From Gliomastix tumulicola (Eukaryota; Ascomycota; Sordariomycetes; Hypocreales; Bionectriaceae), in contig BCHX01000006.1 of the NCBI GenBank assembly GCA_001599755.1, positions 1,723,336 through 1,787,335 on the forward strand: a stretch of DNA of 64,000 nt, read 5' to 3'. Position 1 is the stretch's first letter. Every line of letters starts with the position of its first letter. Shown here piece after piece: positions 43,801-54,037 of the stretch. The notes under the pieces are model-generated. The model worked only from the letters and a program-made list of their open reading frames with translations, had not been told where the DNA came from and ran no database searches. The translations under genes and the position numbers were made by a program.

Positions 43801-46800
43801 ATGAGACGAGCCAATTCATCACATTCCCGAAAATTTTGCTACCCATCGCGATGAATCGCCGCAAGTCCATAAACGGGTCCCCGGCAATTATCGTGAAGGG
43901 AAAAAACCCTTCAATGGCGAGAAAAGCAATGACCTCGTGGTCACGATGGTTTTTTCACTTCGCTTCCCCGCCGCCTCTGAGAGTCTCAGCCCGCAACCAG
44001 GGGGACCTTGTCCTTCGCCCTCGGCTAGCTCTGTGCGGTATCAAGAAGAGAGATGGTGGCAAAGATTTCAGCCGTAGGGCTGCCTGAGGGGCATATGCAT
44101 TCCATCACGTGAAGCTATCTAGAGACGAAGACAGTAAGTCGAGGCTGTTGCAGTTCCCGGAGTTTCGAGACAGGCAGGAGCTATGGCCAGGCGATGCGGG
44201 CGTTCGTTGGCTGTGATGTGATTGATTCCCTGTGCTGTGGTTCTGGGATTTCGACATCACACCCTCCCCTCTCGACCAACAAACAGCATGGATGAGGGTG
44301 TATGGCACGAGGGACGCCAGGAGGCACGAGCGTTCTCAGCTGTTGGTTTGCTTCACAACCAACCAATCCGACGAGCCAGGTCCGATGTCGCCTCCCAATC
44401 CATGATCACCGAGAAGGCGAAAAAAACGGCTCAGCTCTGTTGATCCTTCGAGGACGCCCGCTCATGTAGGTTTCTGTCACAATCACGAGCTGGTATCACC
44501 TGCGCGATCGCATCAACGGTGGCAAAATACGACGAAGCGATGTCGCTGCACGATTGATTGAGCGGTGCTGCAAGTGGCACGCTTTGCCTTTTTTTTTTGG
44601 CCCCCTCGTTGCAGTGCAGCTTTTTGAGCTTAAACACAGGGCCGGCCTCGGCCTTGCACGACCAAGGGCGATGTATCACATCTCAGATTCTGGGATTCCG
44701 GCCAGCAGCTGTGTGATACGTAATGTGTCGTCTGCATTCCTGACTGGCTGGCTCGAACCACGGCCATGACGCTGCATCCATCCTCCTGATGATAGCCAAG
44801 AATCCCGGGGCCATTGAGCCGGCGCATGCACGAGCGTCTTCCCCGTCGGCTGGAAGGGAAGAAAGAAGAAGTAAGAAAGAAAAAAAGAGGAGCTTTGAGG
44901 GGAAAACACGGATGTCATGGAATGAAATGACGACGAAGCTGGACGTGCCAGCACGGGCAGAGACGGGGGAGGTCGAGAAAATCACTCGTCAAGTGGAAGC
45001 ATCGTCAACCACCCAACACCCTGTTATGCCCGACCTCAGTTTTTTGCTGTTGGTTGTTGGTTGTTGGGACGAAAATGGCAGGGAACGGAAGCCGAGTGGG
45101 TTTACGACGGGATGCTAAGGGGAGTTTGCGGGATTGGTTGAGGATCCCCTCGCTTTCAAGGTCAGTAGCGGCATTGAATTAGAAAACGAGTGCGAAGACT
45201 GCTTGACCTAAAGTCCGAAAGGGCGTGTGGTGCGGAACTGCGGAAACAGCAGGGCAAGGGCCTCGACAGCGGACGTTATCAATCACCGACGAGGAAATTT
45301 CGCATCTTGAGGCTCTGAAGGATCGAGCTGCCTGCACGAACAGCTGTGCCAGCTGTTCACAAATCACCGAACGCTTCTATGTCGGGCTTTGCACAAGTCC
45401 GTCCACCCGTGCAGACCGTTTCTCCGTGGTTCCCACAAAAGATCAATTGGTGTGCGTGCAGGCATGGAGATAATCTCGCGTGATTTTCGCACAAAGGTCG
45501 TAAAAACGAGTGGGATGCATATTGTCGCTGGGATTAATCAGCCCCCGGACCTTAATGCCCTCTATCTTTGAAGAATCCGAGGGATGTGCGAGCAAGGGAA
45601 GGAAATATGACTCTTAGGATTCACTCGGTCTCGCGTGTATGAGTCGTCTGAACCATGTTTTTACTTTTTTTTCTACCCTCACCCCCTCATCGGCTAAAAG
45701 CTCGCTGACCGCTAAACGCCATTTCTAATCTCCAGACGAGCGCTACCATGTTGCTTTCCTGATTACAGCCGAAAGCTTCTCTGACGATGCGAAGTAGAAC
45801 AAGTTCCCTTATCTTCGAAGATGGCAGTCTAAGCCTCACCAGAAGCAGGCTTCCAACCCAGCCAGCCCATCGCTTCGCAGCCCGTCATCACCAGCGATGT
45901 TTGTTTCTCGCGAGGTGGTGTGCAGGGTAGCGAAGATGGTGTGCCGACTTTTTCCATCATTCCATGACGATGGGCACATGCTAAAATGCTCGATCGGCCG
46001 CCCGTTGCATTTTTAGTCTCCGTTGATCTTCGCGAGCGCGAGGCCGAGCTCCGACTGGCGGCACGCAAAAAAAGCCTGGCAGCTGGCCATTTACACTCTG
46101 GGCCACGTGAAGGTTGTTTCGTGACGGGCCTCGGATTGCGCTTATCTTGCGCGCTGGCTGGCTGTGATGGCGATGCCTGGAATTGGGTGCGAGGAATGCG
46201 AGGAATGCGAGAGCTTCCTGTGCGGTGAGTTTGTGCATTCAACGGTGCATCGTGAAGAGCTGCGGAATGTGACAGGGCACTGTACTCCGCCGAGGCCTGC
46301 ACGAGCTACTATTGAGTGGTGAAGATGTGCACAGCATCACCGATCGCAGGCGAATCCGCTGCATCGAGTTTGGGAATCACATACTGTTGTAGCATTCCCA
46401 GGCTCGGAATACGGCACCATTGATTCGTGACTGTTCAGGCCAGGCTGGAGGGTGTTATCTGCGTCTCCCACTGCTAAGATGCATATCAATTGACCGTCAC
46501 CATTTAGTGTTCCCACGACCTATGACTCTACTGGTCAGCCGTCTGCATGATGTGCTCGGTGGCGGATGATCAGATAAGCAACGACGAAGAACAAGATAGT
46601 AGTTCTTTCATTTGATTAGTCTGTCTATAGCAGGGGGCTTCAGACGAAGCTTCCAGCCCTCTGCCGGTGAGATGACATGTAGAGCTGGCGATACGCCCGG
46701 CAGTCGGGCAGACTGGAATCCCGACTGCACCTATCTGAGGTAGAGTCACCTGCTGAGCGCTAGCACTCACACAGCTCCAAGCTGTCTAAGACGATACAGC

Positions 46801-47793
46801 ACACCAAACCTGACCACGTGAAGCTTGTCTCAGGACAAGACCGCCCATCATCCGCCGGCACTCGTCTATAGAGTTGCCAACCCCGCATCGGCAGTAGAGC
46901 CTCCCGGCCTTGCGATGGCGTTGCAGCTAGTGAAAGCATGCTTCCCCCCCGGATTGATAACGAGTGTAAAGCGGCGCGAGAGCTCGCGTCTGTCCGGTTG
47001 CTGAGTGGCGCATCTCCGCGGGATTGCTGGCGTGACAACGTGGTTGTGAGGGGCAGAGATCACTGACAGCACAGACACACACACACACATGCGGACACAT
47101 TCATAATCCTCTCCGCACTGCCTGTCGTTGGTCCCGGGGCCATGGTAATGACTCCCCCCCTCGGCGAGTGGAGTTTTGCGCCCTGCCGAGTCGTGGTTCG
47201 TGCGATCTGCCACGAGCCTGCGAGAACCGCCCAGGGCTGATGATCCCAGGAAGGAAGGGGTGTGTATACAATAGCTCGCCGCTTGCAAGAGAAAGGGCGC
47301 GACATCCTCTGACATGCCCCAATCTCCATGATGAGGTGAGCAGGACAAGGTTAACCATGCATGCATCCCTCCCCGGATATGTTCAAGGTTCCCGGACCTC
47401 GCTCAAGGCCTTATCATCGAAAAAGAGGCGAATGATATAAGCAGCGCGGCCGCTTGGGAGGAGGACTTCTCGAAAGAGCAGGCACAGAAAGTGCCCGAGG
47501 ATTACTGATAAAGTTGCGCGGTAGGGTGGAAGAGAAGCTCTGGCCGTGACGCCCTCCGCGGCTTTCGCTGGCGGTTCTTTTGTTCCTCCGAGGGCTTGGG
47601 GAATTATACGATTTGTCAACCATGGGAAATTTGGGTGAGGCTAGTGCTGATGTGCTGCCCTAGCACTTCCATGGGGGATTAGAAACCCCCCGGCCCAAAT
47701 TCTGATATGGGAGGGTGGAAGATGACAATACCCTGTTGGTTTCAGACGGCCTGAATTACTCAAAATAGTCTCTTAGGTTCGAGAGTAATGACT
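40890..47793. other. 6.9-kb gene-poor region
   Basis: The longest stretch in the window without a supportable gene. All open frames are short, overlap on both strands and lack domains. It holds the 22-bp minisatellite at 41089-41165, a G9 run at about 41181 and an AC run near 47078-47090. Its base composition is not strongly AT-biased, so it does not look like heavily RIP-mutated repeat DNA. It includes the promoter of the acidic protein at its left end and the dbp8 3' UTR at its right end. Confidence 0.45.
41089..41165. repeat. 22-bp minisatellite, about 3.5 copies
   Basis: Unit TGATGATGAGGATGAGTGTG followed by TT. Perfect copies are at 41108-41129 and 41130-41151, with partial copies at 41089-41107 and 41152-41165. 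It lies 200-276 bp upstream of the start codon of the acidic conserved protein, in its promoter or 5' UTR. Confidence 0.9.
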
Positions 47794-49386
47794 CTACTCG
47801 GCCTGCATCTTCTGCTTCGTCCGCTTCCGCTTACCGCCCACCTCCCTGCCCTCCTCGATCTCGAGCAGCGCCTCCCTCTTCTTCTCGCTGACGAGCTTGA
47901 GCACGTCCCGGATGACCCTGGTCTCCAGGTTGACGCCCTCCTCCTGCCAGGCGTCCATCTGCCTGCCCACGCGCTTCTCGATGGCCAGCACGAGCTCCAC
48001 GTCCCGCTGGCCCACAAACGTGACCGCCTCGCCGCGCCGGCCGGCACGGGCTGTTCGACCCACCCGGTGGATGTAGTCGTCCGGGTCCCGCGGGATGTCG
48101 TAGTTGACCACGAGACTCACCTCGGGGATGTCGAGACCACGAGCCGCGACGTCGGTCGCGACGAGGATGCGCGCCGCCGACGCGCGGAAGCGCGCGAGGT
48201 TGTCGATGCGCTGCCGCTGCGGCAGCTTCGAGTGCAGCGACGTCACGCGGTGCTCGAGCAGCCGGAGGAGGTGGTGTAGGTAGTCGGCCGTAGACGTGCG
48301 GTTGCAGAAGAGGATGACGGTCTTGTCGGCGTTGGCCTGCGTGAGCAGGAACACGTGCAGGTAGTGCTCCTTGTGCGTGACGGGGATCTGCACGTGCTTC
48401 TGCTCAAGGGTGGCCGGGATCGCGAGCATCTGCGTGTCGACTTCGCACACAAAGACGGGCGGCTTGCCCGGCTTCTGCGGCATGTTCTTGAGGGCTCGGA
48501 CCTCGGGCGTAATCGTCGCCGTGAAGAGCAGTGTCTGCCGCTCGGTGGGCGGGGGCAGCACCGAGAGACACTCTTCCACGTCTGGGAGCATGCTGCCGGG
48601 TCCCTGGGCATGCAGGAGTCTGTCGGCCTCGTCCAGCACCACGTATCTCACCCTCCTTAACCCGCATATCGTATCCTCGCCTGATGTCCGAATGTGATCC
48701 GCGAGGCGGCCGGGCGTTGCGATGACAATGTGCGGCCTCTCCCCCAAAGCAATCGCCTGCGCCCTCATGTCCGCACCGCCCGTGACCAGGATGGCCTTGA
48801 GACTCTGCGGGGCGGATATAGCCTTGAACTGCTCGTAGATCTGAAGAGCAAGCTCCCTCGTCGGCGTCAAGACCACCCCAAAGATAGCGGTCGGATCCTC
48901 TGCCCACTTCTGCAGGATCGGGACGGCAAAGGCGACAGTCTTACCGGAACCGGTACGGCTGCCACCGATGCAGTCCCTCCCCTTGAGAATCTCAGGTATG
49001 CATCCTTTCTGAATACCGGTCGGGCGCTTGATGGCCATGTTCTCGAGAGACTGGACGAGCCATGGTCGGACTTGGAGGGCGGAGAAGCTGGTGTTTGGAT
49101 CGGTGGGTGCAAGAACCGTCGTTGCTTTCGCGGGTGCCTTGGGCCCAGGGACCTTCTTCGGTGCTTGTGATGCCTTCTTCACTCGGGAAGGAACCTGAAT
49201 GGTGCTAATCACTGCCCGAACCTCTTCATCTTCGTCGTTGTCGGCGGTGGGATCCTGTCGAGTCGGGGAGGTGCGGCGTCGCTTCCGGGCATTGGAGTTG
49301 TCTAGGTAGTCGGATTCGTCGGATGATTCAGTATGATGCGACTGCCTCGAGCCTTCAGACAGACTGTCCTGGTCTGTAACAGCCAT
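47794..49386 (-). CDS. dbp8: DEAD-box RNA helicase Dbp8 (DDX49-like)
   Basis: Nucleolar ATP-dependent RNA helicase for 18S rRNA/40S biogenesis; single exon, 530 aa. After an acidic/Ser-rich N-terminal extension the core shows every DEAD-box motif in order: the Q motif with PTGIQKGCIP, motif I SRTGSGKT, Ia PTRELA, GG, Ib TPGR, II DEAD, III TAT (where most have SAT), IV VILFCNRT, V ATDVAARGLDIP and VI HRVGRTARAGR. The C-terminus is Lys/Arg-rich (GGKRKRTKQKMQ). NTSFSALQVRPWLVQSLENM before the Q motif and the DDPDDYIHR-type context fit Dbp8/DDX49 rather than Rrp3 or Dbp4. It is divergent from the MAPKK gene. Confidence 0.9.
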   Translation of the reverse strand: MAVTDQDSLSEGSRQSHHTESSDESDYLDNSNARKRRRTSPTRQDPTADNDEDEEVRAVISTIQVPSRVKKASQAPKKVPGPKAPAKATTVLAPTDPNTSFSALQVRPWLVQSLENMAIKRPTGIQKGCIPEILKGRDCIGGSRTGSGKTVAFAVPILQKWAEDPTAIFGVVLTPTRELALQIYEQFKAISAPQSLKAILVTGGADMRAQAIALGERPHIVIATPGRLADHIRTSGEDTICGLRRVRYVVLDEADRLLHAQGPGSMLPDVEECLSVLPPPTERQTLLFTATITPEVRALKNMPQKPGKPPVFVCEVDTQMLAIPATLEQKHVQIPVTHKEHYLHVFLLTQANADKTVILFCNRTSTADYLHHLLRLLEHRVTSLHSKLPQRQRIDNLARFRASAARILVATDVAARGLDIPEVSLVVNYDIPRDPDDYIHRVGRTARAGRRGEAVTFVGQRDVELVLAIEKRVGRQMDAWQEEGVNLETRVIRDVLKLVSEKKREALLEIEEGREVGGKRKRTKQKMQAE

Positions 49387-51768
49387 TGCGAGCAGTGCGG
49401 CATGCAGATCCCAACTGTGAGCCCTTCAATGCGTCTGCTTCACGAGGAAAGAAAAAAAAAATCCCACATTCCTGTCATGATAGTGGAAGGTGGGGCTCGA
49501 TAACGGGCTGGATCAGCGCCACAACGCCACACGTGATGTGGAACTCACCCAAAGACATGAAGTACCTTCCCATACTTGCCGAAGCGAGCTGTGTTCCTGC
49601 ACACGGCTCAAAGGAGCAGTGGAAAGACGGCAGTTAGGGGCTACATCAAGATATAATGTAATGGATTGCGGTAGCTGCAGGATTCATCTTCGCATTGACG
49701 CAGCGCACAAGGGCGATAGACGCGCGCTTGGAGACAATCCGTGAGGGAAGGAGAGAGCGAGGCATCTGAGAGGCTCGCAAAGCGCCAGACCCACGGGCCA
49801 TCACCCCGCAAAGACCCGCCTCGGCTCTCCACTTTCACATTGGACTGAAGAATCGAAAGACTGAAGAGGCAGTGAAGGACGCGCGGTTTACCACGGGTAT
49901 GAACAAGACCACGTATGATGGTTGGAGTAGAATGTCTAGCGGGAGCGGTAACTTGATTCTACTAGCGACTGACATACACTGCAGAACGAGTGGGTTCCTC
50001 AAGGTGTAATTACTGCCTCAGAAGAAACCACGTCGTCTCATCCGTCAGCAAATCATGTGGACAGGATGCCCGGCAGCGCACAGGGCGCCTCTGATTGGCC
50101 CCGGAGATTCGACGTGACCAGCAATGGCGGTTTCAGGAAGCAGGTCGAGCTCAAGTACGAGGACAACTGGCATGGGAGAGACTGGACGCGTGGAATGTAA
50201 CATACTCCTCACCGAGACTGTCCTGGCTCAATCACACCAGTCGCATAACGGTATCAGGGCCGATTCGACGAGCGGATTGGACGAGCTGGTGGAAGCTGTC
50301 ACATCACACACTAGCGAGAGCAACCCTGCGAGCGAGCGGTTGTATCGGCTCGGCCCCCATGTTACATGTTCCAAGTTTCAAGGCGGACTCCAAGGCGGGC
50401 TCCCATGCGGGCTCCAAGTCCGGACTGGTCGCATGATGATGATGATGATGAATCGATGATGATGAGGGACAGCCACAAACCCGCGACTTGCAGCTGCTGG
50501 TGACTCGGCCCAGGTCGATACCGAAAAGGCGGCTGCAGGTCGGATTGGCTGGCCACCCACAATATTGATTGAGATGGGCCAGCATCTCGGCGCCAGTTGC
50601 CAGTTGTCCGCCCCGTCATTTGCTGCCACAGTGCCAAGTGGTATGACCCGTCACACGGCCGCTGGCATCGGTGAGCTGCTTCCCTGACGGCAAGGGTCGC
50701 TGCTGATGCCCTGCGTGCGGTTAATCTCTGACTGCAGCGGCAACACCGACTGCGGATGCCCTCGAAGCCCTCGACCCCGGCACCGTGAACTGTGAGTTGC
50801 TGAGCTGCTGCATGCCGATCGTCGAGTCGAATTCGAGGGCATCTTGCTGGTGGGGAATCTCTTAGGGGCGGCGCCAAACAGCAGACAGAAGCCCCACCGT
50901 AGCGTCCCGAACCCTCCAATTCCACTCTTCCATCCTATCGTCCTATCGTCCTACAGCGTCTCCAGCCCCGTCTCTCTCCCCTCCTCCCTCCCCACAACCG
51001 CAACACACCCAGCAGCTCTGCTAGCCGTCCAGACCTCCTCCGTCCTGCACGCTTGCCGATACTTCCCTGTTCGTCTCGGTAGGGCTACCTAGGTAAGACG
51101 CCCTCTTCTCTCCTCTCTCTTCTTTCCGTCCTTCCCACCTCGTCCGGACAACTACCTGCCTCTGTGCACTTCTGCCCTCGTTCTCCCACATTCCTCCTCC
51201 TCTTCCAGCTGCACTCTTCTGCCTAGAGTCGATTCTGCTCTCCCCGGCTTACGATCAAGAGAGACTAACCTGAACCCGATCCGTCCTGCAGCTCCTCTAC
51301 GTCGCTCGCTCCGCTCTTCCGACGACACTCGTTGCAGTCTTGCCTCCTCACGCTCGCTCGAAACTCGATACCTAGGCTGTATCTATACTGAGCTTCCCTG
51401 ACGACTCTGCTGTTTCGGCTCCAAGCCTTGAGATCGACCAGTCCACACCCTCGCTCACATCGTCGTACCAGAACGTCTCTGCTCCTCTGTACCGCTCGAA
51501 GAACGACGGGTCTGGAGGGCAGTACCTACGCACTGTCGCCTACCACCACTGCTCAATGGGACTGCGTCCTATCCGATCGAACACTATAGCCTGAACTGCC
51601 AGTTCCATACACCGTAACCGGTCGGCCTGTTGCGTGAGGATCACTGCGTCACAGCGTCGGCCAGGACCTCAATCCACACGAGCACGACGGTTTTTTGGTT
51701 ACTGTCTACATTACAGTAATAGCCATTTGTTGGATATCAGTGTGTCTTTGCTTTAGCTACCGACCACC
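49387..51768. promoter_or_regulatory. Divergent region and long leader of the MAPKK gene
   Basis: 2.4 kb between the dbp8 and MAPKK start codons. A GATGAT microsatellite lies at 50433-50447 with a second short cluster to 50464. From about 50880 to 51400 the plus strand is strongly C/T-rich (CTCTCCCCTCCTCCCTCCCC and similar), typical of promoters and long 5' UTRs of fungal signalling genes. No protein gene recognised. Confidence 0.5.
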
Positions 51769-53558
51769 ATGGCCGACGCACCACCTCAACCGCGGGCTCC
51801 CCAGCTTGTGACCCAGCTGGTATGTGCCATACCCATCCCGCCCCCTGTCGATAGAGAGCTGCTTGAACTAACATCCGACAGTCATCGGGACCATCCTTAG
51901 GAAACTCAACCCCACAACTCCCCGCTGCTCCCCCAATGCTCAGGCCAGCAGTGGGAGGCGCTCGATCCGCAACTCGTACGCCCCGGCTTGGACTGGCCAT
52001 CCCTCCGTCGCCCAATGTGAGGCCAGTGGGAAACAACAACAATGCATCGCAGCCCGATCTATCCCAAGCACCGCCTTCTCGCCCGGCGCCGCCCACGCTG
52101 AAACTAGCTACGCCTATGGGAAGCCAGGTGGCGCCCTTGGAACAGGTATCCAGGCCGTTAGGAGGGATCCAGCCCGGCCAGTCGGCAGGCGGTGGGAGTG
52201 AGAGCAGCACTCACTCCCGATCCGACAGCTTTGGTCTGGATGGCAGAGCCAGCAACCCAACATCTGCCGGCTCGCAATTCTCGGCCCTCTCCTTTGCCTC
52301 GCAGTATGGCATCGGCGTGCCCAGGACCCAAGGCACGCCCGACCCTGTGTCCGCAGTTGGGTCTATGTACTCCGAGAGGAGCGAGGGTGGCGCGGCAATG
52401 AAGAGAGACGGGAGTCTACAAGGCCTGGAGGCTTTTGATAAGCTGAGCCTCGAGAAGGCCCGAACGGGAGATGTCGAGGATCTAGATGATGAAGGGTGGA
52501 GGCTCGCCAGTGTTGAGAAGAGGATCGAGGAGTTCGGCAACCTCGGTGAAGGTGCGGGCGGTGCAGTCACCAAAGCGAAATTGAAAGGCGGCAAGACAGT
52601 TTTTGCCCTTAAGGTTGGTCACTTGTCTGAGGAGATGTTCCATCAGCAGGAGGTTGCGATACAATGACATACTAACATTTCACCTAGGTCATCACTACGA
52701 ATCCTGATCCCGATGTTAAGAAGCAGATTGTTCGAGAGATCAACTTCAACAAGGAGTGCGCGTCTGGGCACATTTGCCAGTATTACGGTGCATTTGTGGA
52801 CCCAGCTACTGCTACCATCTCCATCGCCATGGAGTTCTGCGAGGGCGGCTCTTTGGACAGCATTTACAAAGAAGTCAAGCGCCTAGGAGGCCGAACGGGA
52901 GAGAAAGTCCTCGGAAAGATCGCGGAAGGAGTGCTCAGTGGCCTCACCTATCTGCACACCCGGCGTATCATCCATCGCGACATCAAACCTAGTAACATCC
53001 TGCTCTGTCGAGATGGTGCCGTCAAGCTGTGCGACTTCGGTGTCTCTGGCGATTTCGGTACGAAGGGCGAGGCCAACACCTTCATCGGAACCAGCTACTA
53101 CATGGCTCCAGAGCGAATCACGGGACAGGCCTACACCATTACGTCCGACGTTTGGTCTACCGGCGTCACTCTTCTGGAGGTCGCACAGCACAGGTTCCCC
53201 TTCCCGGCAGACGGCACTGAGATGCAGCCGCGGGCAGGTCTCATCGATTTGTTGACGTACATTGTGCGCCAGCCAGTTCCTCAGCTTAAGGATGAGCCGG
53301 ATATGGACGTCTACTGGAGCGACAACTTCAAATACTTTATCGAGTGCTGGTAAGTTGAGACGAATACGCTATTGATTGGGAAGAGCATGTCACTGATAAT
53401 CTATCATTAGCCTCGAGAAGCAGCCCAACCGGAGAGCCAGTCCATGGAAGATGATGGAACACCCATGGATGGTCGAGATGAGATCTAAGAGAGTCAACAT
53501 GGTCAAGTACCTTTCCTTTGTTTGGGGTTGGGATGAGCAGCAGCCCAACGGCTTATGA
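51769..53558 (+). CDS. mkk1: MAP kinase kinase of the cell-wall-integrity pathway (Mkk1/2-like)
   Basis: Dual-specificity kinase expected to phosphorylate the Slt2-type MAPK. Exons are 51769-51819, 51882-52613, 52688-53349 and 53411-53558, giving 530 aa; introns are 62, 74 and 61 nt. The N-terminal 230 residues are Pro/Ser/Gln-rich and probably disordered, with a MAPK-docking or phospho-regulatory role in the family. Kinase core: Gly loop near 239-246 (GEGAGGAV), catalytic K261 (FALKVI), HRD with D359 (IIHRDIKPSN), DFG D377, activation loop GDFGTKGEANTFIGTSYYMAPE with T386/T392 as likely phosphosites. VAQHRFPFPADGTEMQ and the C-terminal NMVKYLSFVWGWDE are typical of filamentous-fungal Mkk1 rather than Pbs2 or Ste7. 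The start ATG sits in ACCATGG. Confidence 0.93.
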
Positions 53559-54037
53559 GCTCTGTAACACCGACAGGCGAACTGGCAAGGCGCCCTTCCG
53601 CCTCTCTTGCAGCATCGCCACTGAGTGCTGAATCAGACCCATTGTATGACACAGCCACGCCTGCGTTGCGGTGTCCTTGGACGACATGTCAGCCCACCGG
53701 CAAATGATCTTCTGAAGGAGGCCAAGGGATCTGGAGTTTATCGTTTTTGTGTGTGTGTATGTTTTACTACTATATCATTCGATGTTGGCGCCGACTTTGA
53801 ATCGCTTCGGATTTCTTGCTCTCACGCTATGGAACGTCAGGCACGCATGATGCCTCGACACGTTGATGGCCCTTTACGACAATAGGACATTTATACTTCG
53901 TACGAATATACAATACACTTGAAGATTTTATCATGCTGCCGCACACACGATGAGTGAATACGGAGATGCTCGTTATGGATCGTTGGGCAGTCGTCTCGTC
54001 TGAGGACTGTTAGTTTATTTACATGTGCTTTTACTAT
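53559..54037. other. Convergent 3' region (mkk1 / pus7)
   Basis: 479 bp between two stop codons, with AT-rich stretches after 53880 that fit polyadenylation signals. A GT-rich run (TGTGTGTGTATG) is at 53747-53761. No gene. Confidence 0.6.

Noticed and set aside
45829..46302. 157-codon minus-strand open frame
   Set aside because: Ser/Arg/Ala/Pro-rich without domain, overlapped by other frames of similar length on both strands.
47078..47092. AC-rich run examined as a possible repeat array
   Set aside because: A simple dinucleotide run; no spaced direct repeats, so no CRISPR or satellite.
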